A DNA stretch of 64,000 nucleotides from Agromyces salentinus (GTDB taxonomy: Bacteria > Actinomycetota > Actinomycetes > Actinomycetales > Microbacteriaceae): contig NZ_WBIR01000001.1 in the NCBI RefSeq assembly GCF_009749395.1, positions 248,001-312,000 of the forward strand. The letters run 5' to 3'. The notes beneath the pieces are model-generated. The model saw only the letters and a program-made list of their open reading frames with translations. It had not been told where the DNA came from and ran no database searches. Positions 23,838 through 32,279 of the stretch are shown one piece after another. The translations under genes were made by a program, and so were the position numbers. Position 1 is the stretch's first letter; each line of letters starts with the position of its first letter.

Positions 23838-25197
23838 GCGTCGGCAGCGGCCGCGGCCGACGGGGTCGGTGGGGTCGGCGCGGTCGGCGCGGTCGGCGCG
23901 GTCTCGGTGGCGGTCGGTCCGGGCTCGCGCGACCCTCGGCGCGACCCTCGTCATCGCGGTCGTGCTGCTCGTCGGCGCCTTCGCCTTCCTCGAGATCCTG
24001 CGCGGCACCGTGCTCGGGGCCTCGACTCGCGCCGGCGAGCTGCGCGCCGAGGAGCTCGCCACCCAGGTCGCCGACCGGGGTCCGGCCGCGATCGACGGGC
24101 TCGAGGACGAGCTCGTGCAGCTCCGGTCGCCGGGCGGTGACGTCGTCGCGGCATCCGACGAGGCTCCGGATGCCCCGCTGCCGGTCGCCGACGAACCGGA
24201 GCTGCGCACCGTCGACGGCGAACCGGTGCTGATGTTCGCCGAGGAGCTCGAGAGCGGCGACACCCTCGTGCTCGGCGTGCCCGTCGAGGACGACCTCGAG
24301 ACGCTCGGCACCGTGGCGCTGCTCCTCGCCGTGTCGGTCCCCCTCGTCGTGCTGCTCGTCGCGGGCATCACGTGGGTCGTGATGGGGAGGGCGCTCCGCC
24401 CGGTCGCCCGCATCACGGCGGAGGTCGAGGACATCACCGCCGACCGCCTCGACCGGCGCGTGCCCGTGCCCGACTCGGGCGACGAGATCGCCGCCCTGGC
24501 CGAGACCATGAACGCGATGCTCGGCCGCCTCGACGCCGCGGCGAGCGCGCAACGGCGCTTCGTCTCCGACGCGTCGCACGAGCTGCGGTCGCCGCTGGCC
24601 ACGATCCGCCAGCACGCCGAGCTCGCGCAGGCGCATCCCGAGGTCACCTCGCTGGAGGAGCTGTCGGATGTCGCGCTCGGCGAGGGCCTCCGCCTGCAGG
24701 GCCTCGTCGACTCGCTGCTGCTGCTCGCACGGCTCGACGAGGGCGCGCCGAACGCCGACGAGTCGGTGGACCTCGACGACCTCGCCTTCGCCGAGGCCTC
24801 GCGCCTGCGTGCCGGCGGCATCGCGGTCGACGAGTCGGGCATCGGCCCCGCGCGCGTGCACGGCAGCCCGCAACTGCTCGGCCAGTTGCTGCGCAACCTG
24901 GCCGACAACGCCGCACGTCATTCCCGAGGCCGTGTGGCCATCGGCCTCGCCGAACGCGACGGGCGGGCGATCCTCGTGGTGGACGACGACGGCGACGGCA
25001 TCCCCGAGGCCGAACGCGAGCGCGTGTTCGACCGCTTCGTTCGCCTCGACGACGCCCGCGACCGAGACGCAGGCGGCAGCGGCCTCGGGCTCGCCATCGT
25101 GCAGGGCGTCGCACGTGCCGCGCACGGCGTCGTGCGCATCGAGGACTCCCCGCTCGGCGGGGCCCGGTTCGTCGTGAGCCTGCCCGCGGCATCCTGA
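23830..25197 (+). CDS. sensor histidine kinase
   Basis: 455 aa, GTG 23830 overlapping the response-regulator stop. Basic N-terminus with an SARSARSAR repeat encoded by a 9-bp tandem repeat, then TM1 (about 37-58), an extracellular sensor loop of about 95 residues, TM2 (about 158-182), HAMP, and the dimerisation helix with phosphoacceptor His250 in SDASHELRSPL. The ATPase domain has LLRNLADNAARHSRG (N box), VDDDGDGIPE (G1) and GSGLGLAIVQG (G2). It phosphorylates the upstream regulator. The signal is unknown. Confidence 0.95.
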   Translation: MAERRQRPRPTGSVGSARSARSARSRWRSVRARATLGATLVIAVVLLVGAFAFLEILRGTVLGASTRAGELRAEELATQVADRGPAAIDGLEDELVQLRSPGGDVVAASDEAPDAPLPVADEPELRTVDGEPVLMFAEELESGDTLVLGVPVEDDLETLGTVALLLAVSVPLVVLLVAGITWVVMGRALRPVARITAEVEDITADRLDRRVPVPDSGDEIAALAETMNAMLGRLDAAASAQRRFVSDASHELRSPLATIRQHAELAQAHPEVTSLEELSDVALGEGLRLQGLVDSLLLLARLDEGAPNADESVDLDDLAFAEASRLRAGGIAVDESGIGPARVHGSPQLLGQLLRNLADNAARHSRGRVAIGLAERDGRAILVVDDDGDGIPEAERERVFDRFVRLDDARDRDAGGSGLGLAIVQGVARAAHGVVRIEDSPLGGARFVVSLPAAS

Positions 25198-25230
25198 GCC
25201 GGGTTCTCGGCCGCGGCGGCACTCGTCCCG

Positions 25231-25271
25231 CTTCCTGAACGCCGCTTCAGGAAGCTTCAGGGTCGCTTCAG
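25231..25271 (+). promoter_or_regulatory. CTTCAG repeat cluster ahead of the PepSY gene
   Basis: CTTCAG at 25245-25250, 25255-25260 and 25266-25271 (10 and 11 bp apart), plus a perfect inverted pair CTTCCTGAA (25231-25239) and TTCAGGAAG (25246-25254). The same box precedes the response regulator, linking the PepSY gene to this two-component system. Confidence 0.6.
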
Positions 25272-25294
25272 CGCCCTTTCGACACCATCGAGGC

Positions 25295-26128
25295 ATGAGC
25301 GAAACGACGAACACCCCGAACCTGCCCGACCCGAAGAAGGCGGATGCCGCGACGCCCGACCACTCGACCACCGAGCGCCTCTCGACGACGCCGGTCACGC
25401 CGACGCACGCAGCAACGGCCGCCCCCGCCGCGACCGCTCCGGCGCCGGTCGAGCCGACCTCGCGCAAGCGCAAGGCGCTCGTCGCCGGCGGCTCGGTGCT
25501 CGCCGCCCTGCTCCTCGCCGGAGGCGGCATCGCCGTGGGCGCGGCGATCGCCGACGAGAACGACGACGACTCCGACGAGGTCTCGGCCGCGTCGGTCTCC
25601 GACCAGGACGACGCGAACGACGCCGCTGACACCGACGACGGCGACGACACCACCGACGCCGACGACGCCACGAGCGGCAGCGCCGGCGGCGCGAGCGCCG
25701 TCGACCTCGGCGCCACGTCGGCCGATGAGCTCACCGAGATCGTCGCGACCGCGTCGTCCGAGGCCGAGGGCACGCCCGTGAGCATGGACGCCGGTGCCGA
25801 CGGCAGCTGGGACGTCGAGTTCCGGACCGACGCCGGCGACGAGACCGAGGTCCGCGTGGCATCCGATGGGACCGCGAAGGCGATCTCCACCGAGCCCGCC
25901 GACGCGAACGACGCGGATGCCGCACCGCTGGGCGCCCTCGACGCGAAGACGCTGGACGCACTGGTCGCCGCCGCGCTCGGCGAGGCCGACGGCCGGATCG
26001 TCGACGCGGAGGTCGACGACGACACCACCTCGCCGTACGACGTGTCGGTGCTCACCGGCGAGGGCACCACGGTCGATGTCTCGCTCGACGCCGACTTCAC
26101 CGTGGTCGCCTCGGGCGGCGACGACTGA
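25295..26128 (+). CDS. PepSY-domain membrane-anchored protein
   Basis: 277 aa. A Pro/Thr/Ala-rich cytoplasmic N-terminus precedes one membrane segment at about 64-88 (ALVAGGSVLAALLLAGGGIAVGAAIA). A very acidic linker follows (DENDDDSDE, DDANDAADTDDGDDTTDADD), then two PepSY-like repeats (about 145-195 and 205-275: LGALDAKTLDALVAAALGEADGRIVDAEVDDD). PepSY domains are thought to modulate proteases or bind extracellular ligands, and genes of this kind commonly adjoin two-component systems. It is likely a target or accessory of the kinase upstream. A strong terminator follows. Confidence 0.85.
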   Translation: MSETTNTPNLPDPKKADAATPDHSTTERLSTTPVTPTHAATAAPAATAPAPVEPTSRKRKALVAGGSVLAALLLAGGGIAVGAAIADENDDDSDEVSAASVSDQDDANDAADTDDGDDTTDADDATSGSAGGASAVDLGATSADELTEIVATASSEAEGTPVSMDAGADGSWDVEFRTDAGDETEVRVASDGTAKAISTEPADANDADAAPLGALDAKTLDALVAAALGEADGRIVDAEVDDDTTSPYDVSVLTGEGTTVDVSLDADFTVVASGGDD

Positions 26129-26161
26129 TCGGCGCGCACGACTCGACCTGCTCGAGCTGAC

Positions 26162-26190
26162 GGCCCGGACGGCATCGCCGTCCGGGCCTT
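26162..26190 (+). terminator. Rho-independent-type hairpin after the PepSY gene
   Basis: Perfect 12-bp stem GGCCCGGACGGC (26162-26173) and GCCGTCCGGGCC (26177-26188), three-base loop, followed by only TT. It ends the two-component/PepSY unit ahead of the convergent SDR gene. Confidence 0.75.
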
Positions 26191-26232
26191 CGTGTCGCGC
26201 ACCGGCAGCCCGCCCACCGGGGAGCCGGCGGC

Positions 26233-27027
26233 TCAGTCGACAAGCGCCCCCGCCGTGAGGTTCGCGATCGCCCCGGTCATCGAGCGCGCACGATCGGATG
26301 CCGCGAACGCGAGGTACTCCGCGACCTCGTCGAGCACGGGGAGCCGGCCGAGCAGGGTCATGTCGGCGAGGCCCGCGAACCACTCGTCGAACGGGACGCC
26401 GCCGGCCTCGGCCGAGCGGCCGAACATCGCCCGCGTGTACGACGTCGCGAGCGCGTCGGGCATGGCGTGCGGGCGCACGCACACGACCCGCACCCCGTCA
26501 GGTCCGAGCTCTCCGGCGAGCGCGCGCGAGAACCCCTCGAGCGCCGCCGATTGGGCCGCGTTGCCGAGGAGCCCGCGGCCGGTCAGGCGCGCTCCGGGCG
26601 TCGAGACGGTGAGGATCACGCCGCTCCCCTGCGCGATCATGTGCCGCGACACCGCCTTCGCGGTCACGAAGTTCGTCCGCAGGTAGCCGACGACGGGGTG
26701 GAGGTAGTCCTCGAGGCTCGTCTCGCCGATGGCGAGGCCCTGCACGTGGTCGAAGCCGACGGCGTTCAGGGCGATGTCGATGCGGCCCACGGCATCCGCC
26801 ACCTCGTCGACGTGGCGCGCGACCGCCGTCTCGTCCATCGCGTCGACCAGCGCGACCGAGACGTCGGCGCCCTCGGCCCGAGCCGCGTCGGCTGCGGCCT
26901 CGAGCCGTGGCCGACTGCGGCCGACGAGGAAGAGCCTCGCTCCCTCCCGAGCGAACACCCGCGCTGCTGCGCCCCCGATCGAACCGCCTCCGCCGTGGAT
27001 CACGGCCACCTTGTCCTTGAGCAGCAT
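26233..27027 (-). CDS. SDR-family protein lacking the YxxxK motif
   Basis: 264 aa from ATG 27027. Rossmann fold with a cofactor motif (VAVIHGGGGSIGGAAARVFAREGARLFLVGRSRPRLE) and NAVG in place of NNAG. The active-site Ser is present (LTVSTPGA), but where Tyr-x-x-x-Lys should follow the sequence is GLLGNAAQSAALEGFSRAL, with neither Tyr nor Lys. It is therefore probably not a classical dehydrogenase; a binding protein, a different chemistry or an enoyl-reductase-like variant are possible. Two TGCAAC/GTTGCA operators lie in its 5' region. Confidence 0.82.
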   Translation of the reverse strand: MLLKDKVAVIHGGGGSIGGAAARVFAREGARLFLVGRSRPRLEAAADAARAEGADVSVALVDAMDETAVARHVDEVADAVGRIDIALNAVGFDHVQGLAIGETSLEDYLHPVVGYLRTNFVTAKAVSRHMIAQGSGVILTVSTPGARLTGRGLLGNAAQSAALEGFSRALAGELGPDGVRVVCVRPHAMPDALATSYTRAMFGRSAEAGGVPFDEWFAGLADMTLLGRLPVLDEVAEYLAFAASDRARSMTGAIANLTAGALVD

Positions 27028-27057
27028 GTCGCCGCCTGCCTTTCGCGTCGGAATGAG

Positions 27058-27108
27058 TGCAACCCTATGGTTGCATCTGAGCCTCACAAACGCAACCGAT
27101 AAGTTGCA
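27058..27108. promoter_or_regulatory. two TGCAAC-N6-GTTGCA operators
   Basis: Site 1 TGCAAC (27058-27063), six bases, GTTGCA (27070-27075), perfect. Site 2 CGCAAC (27091-27096), six bases, GTTGCA (27103-27108), one mismatch. They are 33 bp apart, upstream of the SDR gene. No regulator that clearly matches them is adjacent. Confidence 0.7.
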
Positions 27109-27140
27109 CTTGCAGGTGACCAGGACGTGCATGCGAAGCT

Positions 27141-27196
27141 CGTTCAGAGTTTCTGAACGAACTCATTCTTGAGTTCGCTCAGTTTTCACGTACACT
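27141..27196 (+). promoter_or_regulatory. promoter with two overlapping operators for the hydrolase operon
   Basis: Dyad 1: CGTTCAGA (27141-27148), three bases, TCTGAACG (27152-27159). Dyad 2: CGAACTC (27158-27164), six bases, GAGTTCG (27171-27177). A promoter TTGAGT (27169-27174), 16 bases, TACACT (27191-27196) overlaps dyad 2. The operon's own TetR is the likely binder. Confidence 0.65.
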
Positions 27197-27261
27197 GGTC
27201 CCAGGTGCACCGAGACGGCTCCTCCCGAGACCGCGAGAGCGCACCGATATGGAGACATCCC

Positions 27262-28137
27262 ATGCACAGCACCACCACGGACCATCCCGGCTCTTCCGCC
27301 GCCGCCGTCTCGTTCGCGACCACGCCGACCCGCACGGTCACCGCGAATGGCGTCGACTACGCCTACCGCGAGCTCGGCCCGTCGGTCGGCGTGCCGCTGG
27401 TCCTGCTCACCCACCTCGCCGCGACCCTCGACAACTGGGACCCGCGCGTCGTCGACGGCCTCGCCGCCAACCGCCGCGTCATCGTGTTCGACAACCGCGG
27501 CGTCGGCGCGAGCACCGGCACGCCGTCATCGAGCATCGAGGACATGGCGCGTGACGCCGTGTCGTTCATCGCCGCGCTCGGGTTCGACCGCGTCGACCTG
27601 CTCGGCCTCTCGATGGGCGGCATGGTGGCCCAGGTCATCGCCGTCACGAATCCGGCCCTCGTTCGCAAGATCGTCCTCGCGGGCACCGGCCCGGCCGGCG
27701 GCGTGGGCATCGACCGGGTCAGCCGCGTCTCGAACGCGGCGGTGCTCCGCGGCATCCTGACGTTCAGCGACCCGAAGACCACCCTCTTCTTCACCCGCAC
27801 CGCGAACGGCAAGCGGGCGGCCCGCGAGTTCCTCGCCCGCATCGCCGAGCGCACCGTCGACCGCGACGCGAAGATCTCGACGCGCGCGTATCGCGCCCAG
27901 CTGGCCGCGGTGCACGACTGGGGCACCCGCTCGCCCGCCGACCTGTCGAAGATCACCCAGCCCGTACTCGTCGCCAACGGCGAGCACGACACGATGGTCC
28001 CGACCGAGAACTCGGTCGACCTGGTCGAGCGCCTGCCAGACGCCGAACTCGTGCTCTACCCCGACGCCGGCCACGCCGGGATCTTCCAGTTCCACGCGCA
28101 GTTCGTCGCCACGACCCTCGAATTCCTCGCCCGATGA
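27262..28137 (+). CDS. alpha/beta hydrolase
   Basis: 291 aa from ATG 27262 (GGAGA seven bases upstream). Catalytic triad readable: Ser117 in LLGLSMGGM, Asp243 in GEHDTMVP, His271 in DAGHAGIF; the oxyanion region is LLTHLAATLDNWD. Close to the group of small esterases/haloperoxidase-like hydrolases often induced with an NADP-dependent oxidoreductase. First gene of a three-gene operon in which each stop overlaps the next start (ATGA). Confidence 0.9.
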   Translation: MHSTTTDHPGSSAAAVSFATTPTRTVTANGVDYAYRELGPSVGVPLVLLTHLAATLDNWDPRVVDGLAANRRVIVFDNRGVGASTGTPSSSIEDMARDAVSFIAALGFDRVDLLGLSMGGMVAQVIAVTNPALVRKIVLAGTGPAGGVGIDRVSRVSNAAVLRGILTFSDPKTTLFFTRTANGKRAAREFLARIAERTVDRDAKISTRAYRAQLAAVHDWGTRSPADLSKITQPVLVANGEHDTMVPTENSVDLVERLPDAELVLYPDAGHAGIFQFHAQFVATTLEFLAR

Positions 28138-29180
28138 GCGCGCAGCAGAACGGGCAGGCCGGCTCGCAGCCGGGGCCGGGCACCATGAAGGCGTTCCTCA
28201 TCGACGCCTACAAGCAGCCCCTGCACGAGGCGGATGTCCCGGTGCCGACCGTCGGCGACCACGACGTGCTCGTGCGCGTGAAGGCCGCCGGCGTCAACCA
28301 GCTCGACGCCGGCATCCGCGATGCGGGGTTCCGGCAGATCCTCCCGTACCGCCTGCCGCTGATCCTCGGCAACGACGTCGCCGGCATCGTCGAGCGCGTG
28401 GGCACGGGCGTCGACCGCTTCTCGCCCGGCGACGAGGTCTACGCCCGGCCCGACAAGGACCGCATCGGCACCTTCGCCGAGTTCATCGCCGTCGACCAGC
28501 AGGACCTCGCGCTGAAGCCGGCGTCGATCACCATGGAGGAGGCGGCCTCGCTGCCCCTGGTCGCCCTGACCGCCTGGCAGGCGCTCGTCGAGCGCGGAAA
28601 CGTGCAACCGGGCCAGACGGTGCTCATCCACGGCGGAGCCGGTGGCGTCGGCTCGATCGCCATCCAGCTCGCGAAGCACCTCGGCGCGGTCGTCGCGACC
28701 ACCGCGAGCGCGGCGAACGCCGACTACGTGCGCGCCCTCGGCGCCGACCGGGTGATCGACTACAAAACCCAGGACTTCGAGCGGGAGCTGCACGACGTGG
28801 ACTTCGTGCTCGACAGCCTCAGCGGCGAGAACCTCGAGAAGTCCATCCGCGTCACCCGCCCCGGCGGACGCGTCGTCGGCATCTTCGGCCCGCCCGACCC
28901 TGCCTTCGCCCGCGAGCTCGGCGCAGGCCTGCCGCTCCGCGTCGCGATGCGGGCGCTGAGCAGCGGCGTGCGACGACGTGCCCGCCGCCGTGACGTCGAC
29001 TACTCGTTCCTGTTCATGCGGGCCGACGGCGCCCAGCTCGAGCGCATCACCGAACTCGTCGAGGCCGGGGTCCTGACCCCGCAGGTCGACCGCGTGCTCC
29101 CGTTCGCGCGGACCCCCGAGGCACTGGCCCTGCTCGAACGCGGCGGCATCCGCGGCAAGGTGGTGGTCAGCCTCGCATGA
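28134..29180 (+). CDS. quinone-oxidoreductase-like NADP-dependent MDR oxidoreductase
   Basis: 348 aa. Medium-chain reductase lacking structural zinc Cys residues: MKAFLIDAYKQPLHEADVPVPTVGDHDVLVRVKAAGVNQLDAGIR, GNDVAGIVERVG, then the NADPH motif VLIHGGAGGVGSIAIQLAKHLGA and CLOSING element GKVVVSLA. This is the zeta-crystallin/QOR type that reduces quinones or enones. It overlaps both neighbours by four bases. It probably detoxifies an electrophile sensed by the TetR encoded next in the operon. Confidence 0.92.
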   Translation: MSAQQNGQAGSQPGPGTMKAFLIDAYKQPLHEADVPVPTVGDHDVLVRVKAAGVNQLDAGIRDAGFRQILPYRLPLILGNDVAGIVERVGTGVDRFSPGDEVYARPDKDRIGTFAEFIAVDQQDLALKPASITMEEAASLPLVALTAWQALVERGNVQPGQTVLIHGGAGGVGSIAIQLAKHLGAVVATTASAANADYVRALGADRVIDYKTQDFERELHDVDFVLDSLSGENLEKSIRVTRPGGRVVGIFGPPDPAFARELGAGLPLRVAMRALSSGVRRRARRRDVDYSFLFMRADGAQLERITELVEAGVLTPQVDRVLPFARTPEALALLERGGIRGKVVVSLA

Positions 29181-29821
29181 CCCTCCCGTACCATCGGAGC
29201 GGAGAGGACCGACCCGTGCACCCTGACGCACCGCCCATCGGCCGCCGTGAGCGCAACAAGCAGCAGAAGCTCGAACGCATCACGGCCGCCGCGACCGAGC
29301 TCTTCAGCGCGCACGGCGTCGACGAGGTCACCACGCAGCAGATCGCCGACCGCGCCGACGTGGGAGCCGGCACCCTCTTCCTCTACGCCCGCTCGAAGGC
29401 CGAACTGCTGCTGCTCGTGCACAACGTCAAGTTCGCCGACGCCATCGAGACCGGCGTCGCCGCGGCATCCGGCCTCTCCGACCCGATCGACGCGCTCATG
29501 GCCATCGTGCGGCCGATCGTCGAGTGCAACCGCGTGCAGATCGAGAACGGGCGCACCTACCTGCGCGAACTCGTCTTCGGCGATCCGGAGGAGCCGCACC
29601 GCCGTGAGGGCCTCGCCCTGAGCCTGCGGGTCGAGGCCGCCTTCGTCGACGTGCTGCGACGCGACGGGCTCAGCGAAGCGGATGCCGCGGAGCTGGCCCG
29701 TGCGATCTCGGCGGTCATGTTCATCAGCATCACCGCGACGATCCATCGCGACCTCAGCGACGACGGCGTCGTCGACGTCATCCGGCGCCAGGTCGCGGTG
29801 ATGCTCGCTCGGCGGGCCTGA
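29177..29821 (+). CDS. TetR-family transcriptional regulator
   Basis: 214 aa. HTH at about residues 30-75 (LERITAAATELFSAHGVDEVTTQQIADRADVGAGTLFLYARSKAELLLLV), then a ligand-binding domain. As last gene of the hydrolase/oxidoreductase operon, with ATGA overlap, it most likely autoregulates the operon through the paired dyads at 27141-27177. The inducer is unknown. Confidence 0.92.
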   Translation: MTLPYHRSGEDRPVHPDAPPIGRRERNKQQKLERITAAATELFSAHGVDEVTTQQIADRADVGAGTLFLYARSKAELLLLVHNVKFADAIETGVAAASGLSDPIDALMAIVRPIVECNRVQIENGRTYLRELVFGDPEEPHRREGLALSLRVEAAFVDVLRRDGLSEADAAELARAISAVMFISITATIHRDLSDDGVVDVIRRQVAVMLARRA

Positions 29822-29846
29822 CCGGCCGGCCGCGCCGGGCCGTCAC

Positions 29847-30500
29847 TCAGCCCGAGGCGGCGGAGCCGGTGGAGTCCGTCGAGTCCTCGCCCAGCATCCA
29901 GCTGCCGTGCCGCACCGGCCCCGCCGGCCGGTAGAGGCAGAGCACCACACCCGAGGGCGACGTGGAGCCCTCGACGAGCTCGAGCCCGGTCGGCACCGTG
30001 CCGTCGCCGAAGAGCCGCTTGCCGCTGCCGAGCAGCACCGGCGCGACCGCGAGGCGGAGTTCGTCGACCAGGTCGGCCGAGAGCAGCGTCTGGATCAGCC
30101 CCGGCGACCCCTGCACGAGCAGGTCGCGCCCGGGCATCTCCTTCAGGCGCCGCACCTCGTCGACCGCATCGCCGTCGAGGACCGTCGTGCCCGCCCACTC
30201 GACCGGCTTCGAGGGCGTGCCGACGACGTAGCGCGGCAGCGAGTTCATGAGCACCGAGCCCGGGTCCTCCTCGGGCGTGAGCTTCGGCCAGTGGTCGGCG
30301 AGCAGGTCGAACGTGCCGCGCCCGACCAGCAGGGCGTCGGCCGTGGCGAAGCCGGCGCCGATGAAGGCTCCGACCTCGTCGTCGAAGACCGGCACGAGCC
30401 ATCCGCCTTCGCCGAAGCCGTTCGACCGGTCCTCGCCCGGCCCGGCCGGACTCTGGACGACTCCGTCGAGCGACATCGAGACGGCGACGACGAGCTTCAT
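29847..30500 (-). CDS. dihydrofolate reductase-family protein (RibD C-terminal fold)
   Basis: 217 aa, ATG 30500 with GGAGG well spaced. MKLVVAVSMSLDGVVQSPAGPGEDRSNGF at the N-terminus, FATADALLVGRGTFDLLADHWP, and LLVQGSPGLIQTLLSADLVDELRLAVAPVLLGSGKRLF are characteristic of the stand-alone RibD_C/DHFR-like family. It is probably NADPH-dependent; the substrate is unknown and it is not the main DHFR. A paralogue of the same superfamily lies at 35370. Confidence 0.9.
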   Translation of the reverse strand: MKLVVAVSMSLDGVVQSPAGPGEDRSNGFGEGGWLVPVFDDEVGAFIGAGFATADALLVGRGTFDLLADHWPKLTPEEDPGSVLMNSLPRYVVGTPSKPVEWAGTTVLDGDAVDEVRRLKEMPGRDLLVQGSPGLIQTLLSADLVDELRLAVAPVLLGSGKRLFGDGTVPTGLELVEGSTSPSGVVLCLYRPAGPVRHGSWMLGEDSTDSTGSAASG

Positions 30501-30671
30501 GATGCGACCTCCTCCGAGCACGGTCGTGCCCTCACCATGACGTCGAATGCGAACGACCGGAATCGACACCCGCACCGGAAGGCCAATCGCGAGCGTAACC
30601 CAGAGAGGCGGTCGGCCGCAGGCATCCTCCGGTTCCGCGCCTCTCCGCCCGGCCCGGGGCGTGCGGCCACC

Positions 30672-30959
30672 TCAGGACTCGCGGCCGGCACGCTCCCGCC
30701 GGGCCATGGCGACGCCGAGCATGATGAGCAGGATCCCGAGCCCCGTGAGCAGGGCGGACCCGATGATGAGCCCCGACTGCAGCAGCCCGTCGGCGGTGCC
30801 CTCGCCCTCCGCGGGCGTGTTCCGCGGCATGAGCGCGTAGGTCAGGACGCCGATCAACCCGATCACGGTCAGCGCGATGCCGAGGCCGAATCGAAGGCCC
30901 CGACGTGCGGGCGTGGGTGCCGGGGCGTCGCGGTCCACCCGTTCGTCATGATGTTCCAT
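30672..30959 (-). CDS. small two-span membrane protein
   Basis: 95 aa from ATG 30959. A polar N-terminus (MEHHDERVDRDAPAPTPARR) precedes TM1 (FGLGIALTVIGLIGVLTYALM, about 23-43). A short acidic loop follows, then TM2 (IIGSALLTGLGILLIMLGVAMA, about 65-86) and a basic C-terminus. No family is recognised. It lies downstream of the SGNH hydrolase gene on the same strand, with 53 bases between, so cotranscription is possible. Confidence 0.65.
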   Translation of the reverse strand: MEHHDERVDRDAPAPTPARRGLRFGLGIALTVIGLIGVLTYALMPRNTPAEGEGTADGLLQSGLIIGSALLTGLGILLIMLGVAMARRERAGRES

Positions 30960-31012
30960 GCCGGCGACGTTAGGCGCGCGGCGGAATGCCGGGCAGGGGC
31001 TTGACCATTCGC

Positions 31013-31696
31013 TCACTCCTCCCCCAGTTCCTCGGCGATCGCCTCCCCGAGCACCTTCGCTCCCGCCTCCGAGGGGTGCAGGCCGTCGGAGGACATGCCC
31101 TCCCGGAACGTGCCGTCGCCGGTGCGCAGCCCCGCCGAGCCGTCGACGAATCGCCAGCCCCGATCGCGGGCCACGGCCTCCAGCCGATCGTTGAAGGCGT
31201 CGGCGCCATCGGGATCCGCATCGATCGGCGGGATCGACACGACGACCACCTCCGTGATGCCGGCCGTGTCGACGATGCGCTCGAGGTTCGACGTCGTCTC
31301 CGCGAACGGCACGCCGAAGGCGACGTCGTTCGTGCCCGCGAGCACCACGAGCACGTCGGCCTCGTACGCAGCCACCTCATCGAGCATGCGGGCCGTCGTC
31401 GCGCCCCACTCGGCCCAACCGCCGGCGAATCCGAAGCCCGCGTCGCGCACGTACGTCGCCCAGGATGCCGCGCCGAGGTCGCCGGCCATGAAGTCGGGGC
31501 TGTCCGCGTCGGTGATCGAGTCCCCCACCGCCGCGAACGTGAGCCCGCCGGATGCGTCGGGCACGGCCGGTTCGGCGGCGGAGGTCTCGGACGGCCGGGG
31601 CTGCTCCGCGGCACCGGGCACGGAGCAGCCGGCGAGCACGGCGCACACGGCCGCGACCGCGGCGAGTCCGAGCGTCGACGCCCCGCGCAGTCCCAT
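31013..31696 (-). CDS. SGNH/GDSL-type hydrolase lipoprotein
   Basis: 227 aa. Lipoprotein signal: hydrophobic segment then LAGC (Cys about residue 24). Catalytic blocks of the SGNH family: block I AAVGDSITDADS (Ser), block III VVLAGTNDVAFG (GTND Asn), and block V SSDGLHPSEAG (Asp and His). It should act outside the membrane as an esterase or acetyl-esterase on wall glycans or lipids. The substrate is not known. Confidence 0.88.
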   Translation of the reverse strand: MGLRGASTLGLAAVAAVCAVLAGCSVPGAAEQPRPSETSAAEPAVPDASGGLTFAAVGDSITDADSPDFMAGDLGAASWATYVRDAGFGFAGGWAEWGATTARMLDEVAAYEADVLVVLAGTNDVAFGVPFAETTSNLERIVDTAGITEVVVVSIPPIDADPDGADAFNDRLEAVARDRGWRFVDGSAGLRTGDGTFREGMSSDGLHPSEAGAKVLGEAIAEELGEE

Positions 31697-31838
31697 GCCT
31701 CCAGCATCGCCCGAACCGGTCGCGATGTCACCGCCATGCGGCGGTCACGGCCGTTCACACCGGTCGAACGGCGGACGCGGCATCCGCTCGGACGCCTCGT
31801 CAGGCCATGCGGCGGACGGGGCCGGCGCGGCCGCCGCT

Positions 31839-32222
31839 ATGCTGGCGCCCGTGCTCGCCGCCATCGCCCTCACCGTCGTCCTCGGGGTCCTCGCCCTGTT
31901 CCAGCTCGCCCTGGCCCTCGGAGCGCCGATCGGGCGATTCGCCTGGGGCGGGGCGCACCGCGTACTGCCCGCGCGGCTCCGCATCGGCAGCGTCGTCTCC
32001 ATCCTGATCTACGCGGTGATCGCCCTCCTCGCACTCGACTGCGCGGGCGTCATCGACGTCGTCCCCGACGTGGTCTCGACCGTCGGCATGTGGGTGGTCT
32101 TCGGCTACTTCGTGCTCGGCATCGGCCTGAACGCGATCTCGCGCAGCAAACCCGAGCGGTACACCATGGCCCCGCTCTCGGCGGTGCTCGCCGTGCTCAG
32201 CCTGCTCGTCGTGCTCGGCTGA
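31839..32222 (+). CDS. small four-span membrane protein
   Basis: 127 aa from ATG 31839 (GTG 31851 is an alternative). Four hydrophobic segments: about 3-26, 48-70, 78-100 and 110-127. The loop sequence GAPIGRFAWGGAHRVLPARLRIGS is conserved in my memory of actinobacterial small membrane proteins of unknown role. Very high GC in the third position supports coding. No neighbour gives a function. Confidence 0.65.
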   Translation: MLAPVLAAIALTVVLGVLALFQLALALGAPIGRFAWGGAHRVLPARLRIGSVVSILIYAVIALLALDCAGVIDVVPDVVSTVGMWVVFGYFVLGIGLNAISRSKPERYTMAPLSAVLAVLSLLVVLG

Positions 32223-32279
32223 CGCGCGAGCCCCCGGCGCGGCCCGTGCCCGCGCACCGACGACCGCTGGAGATCCGGT

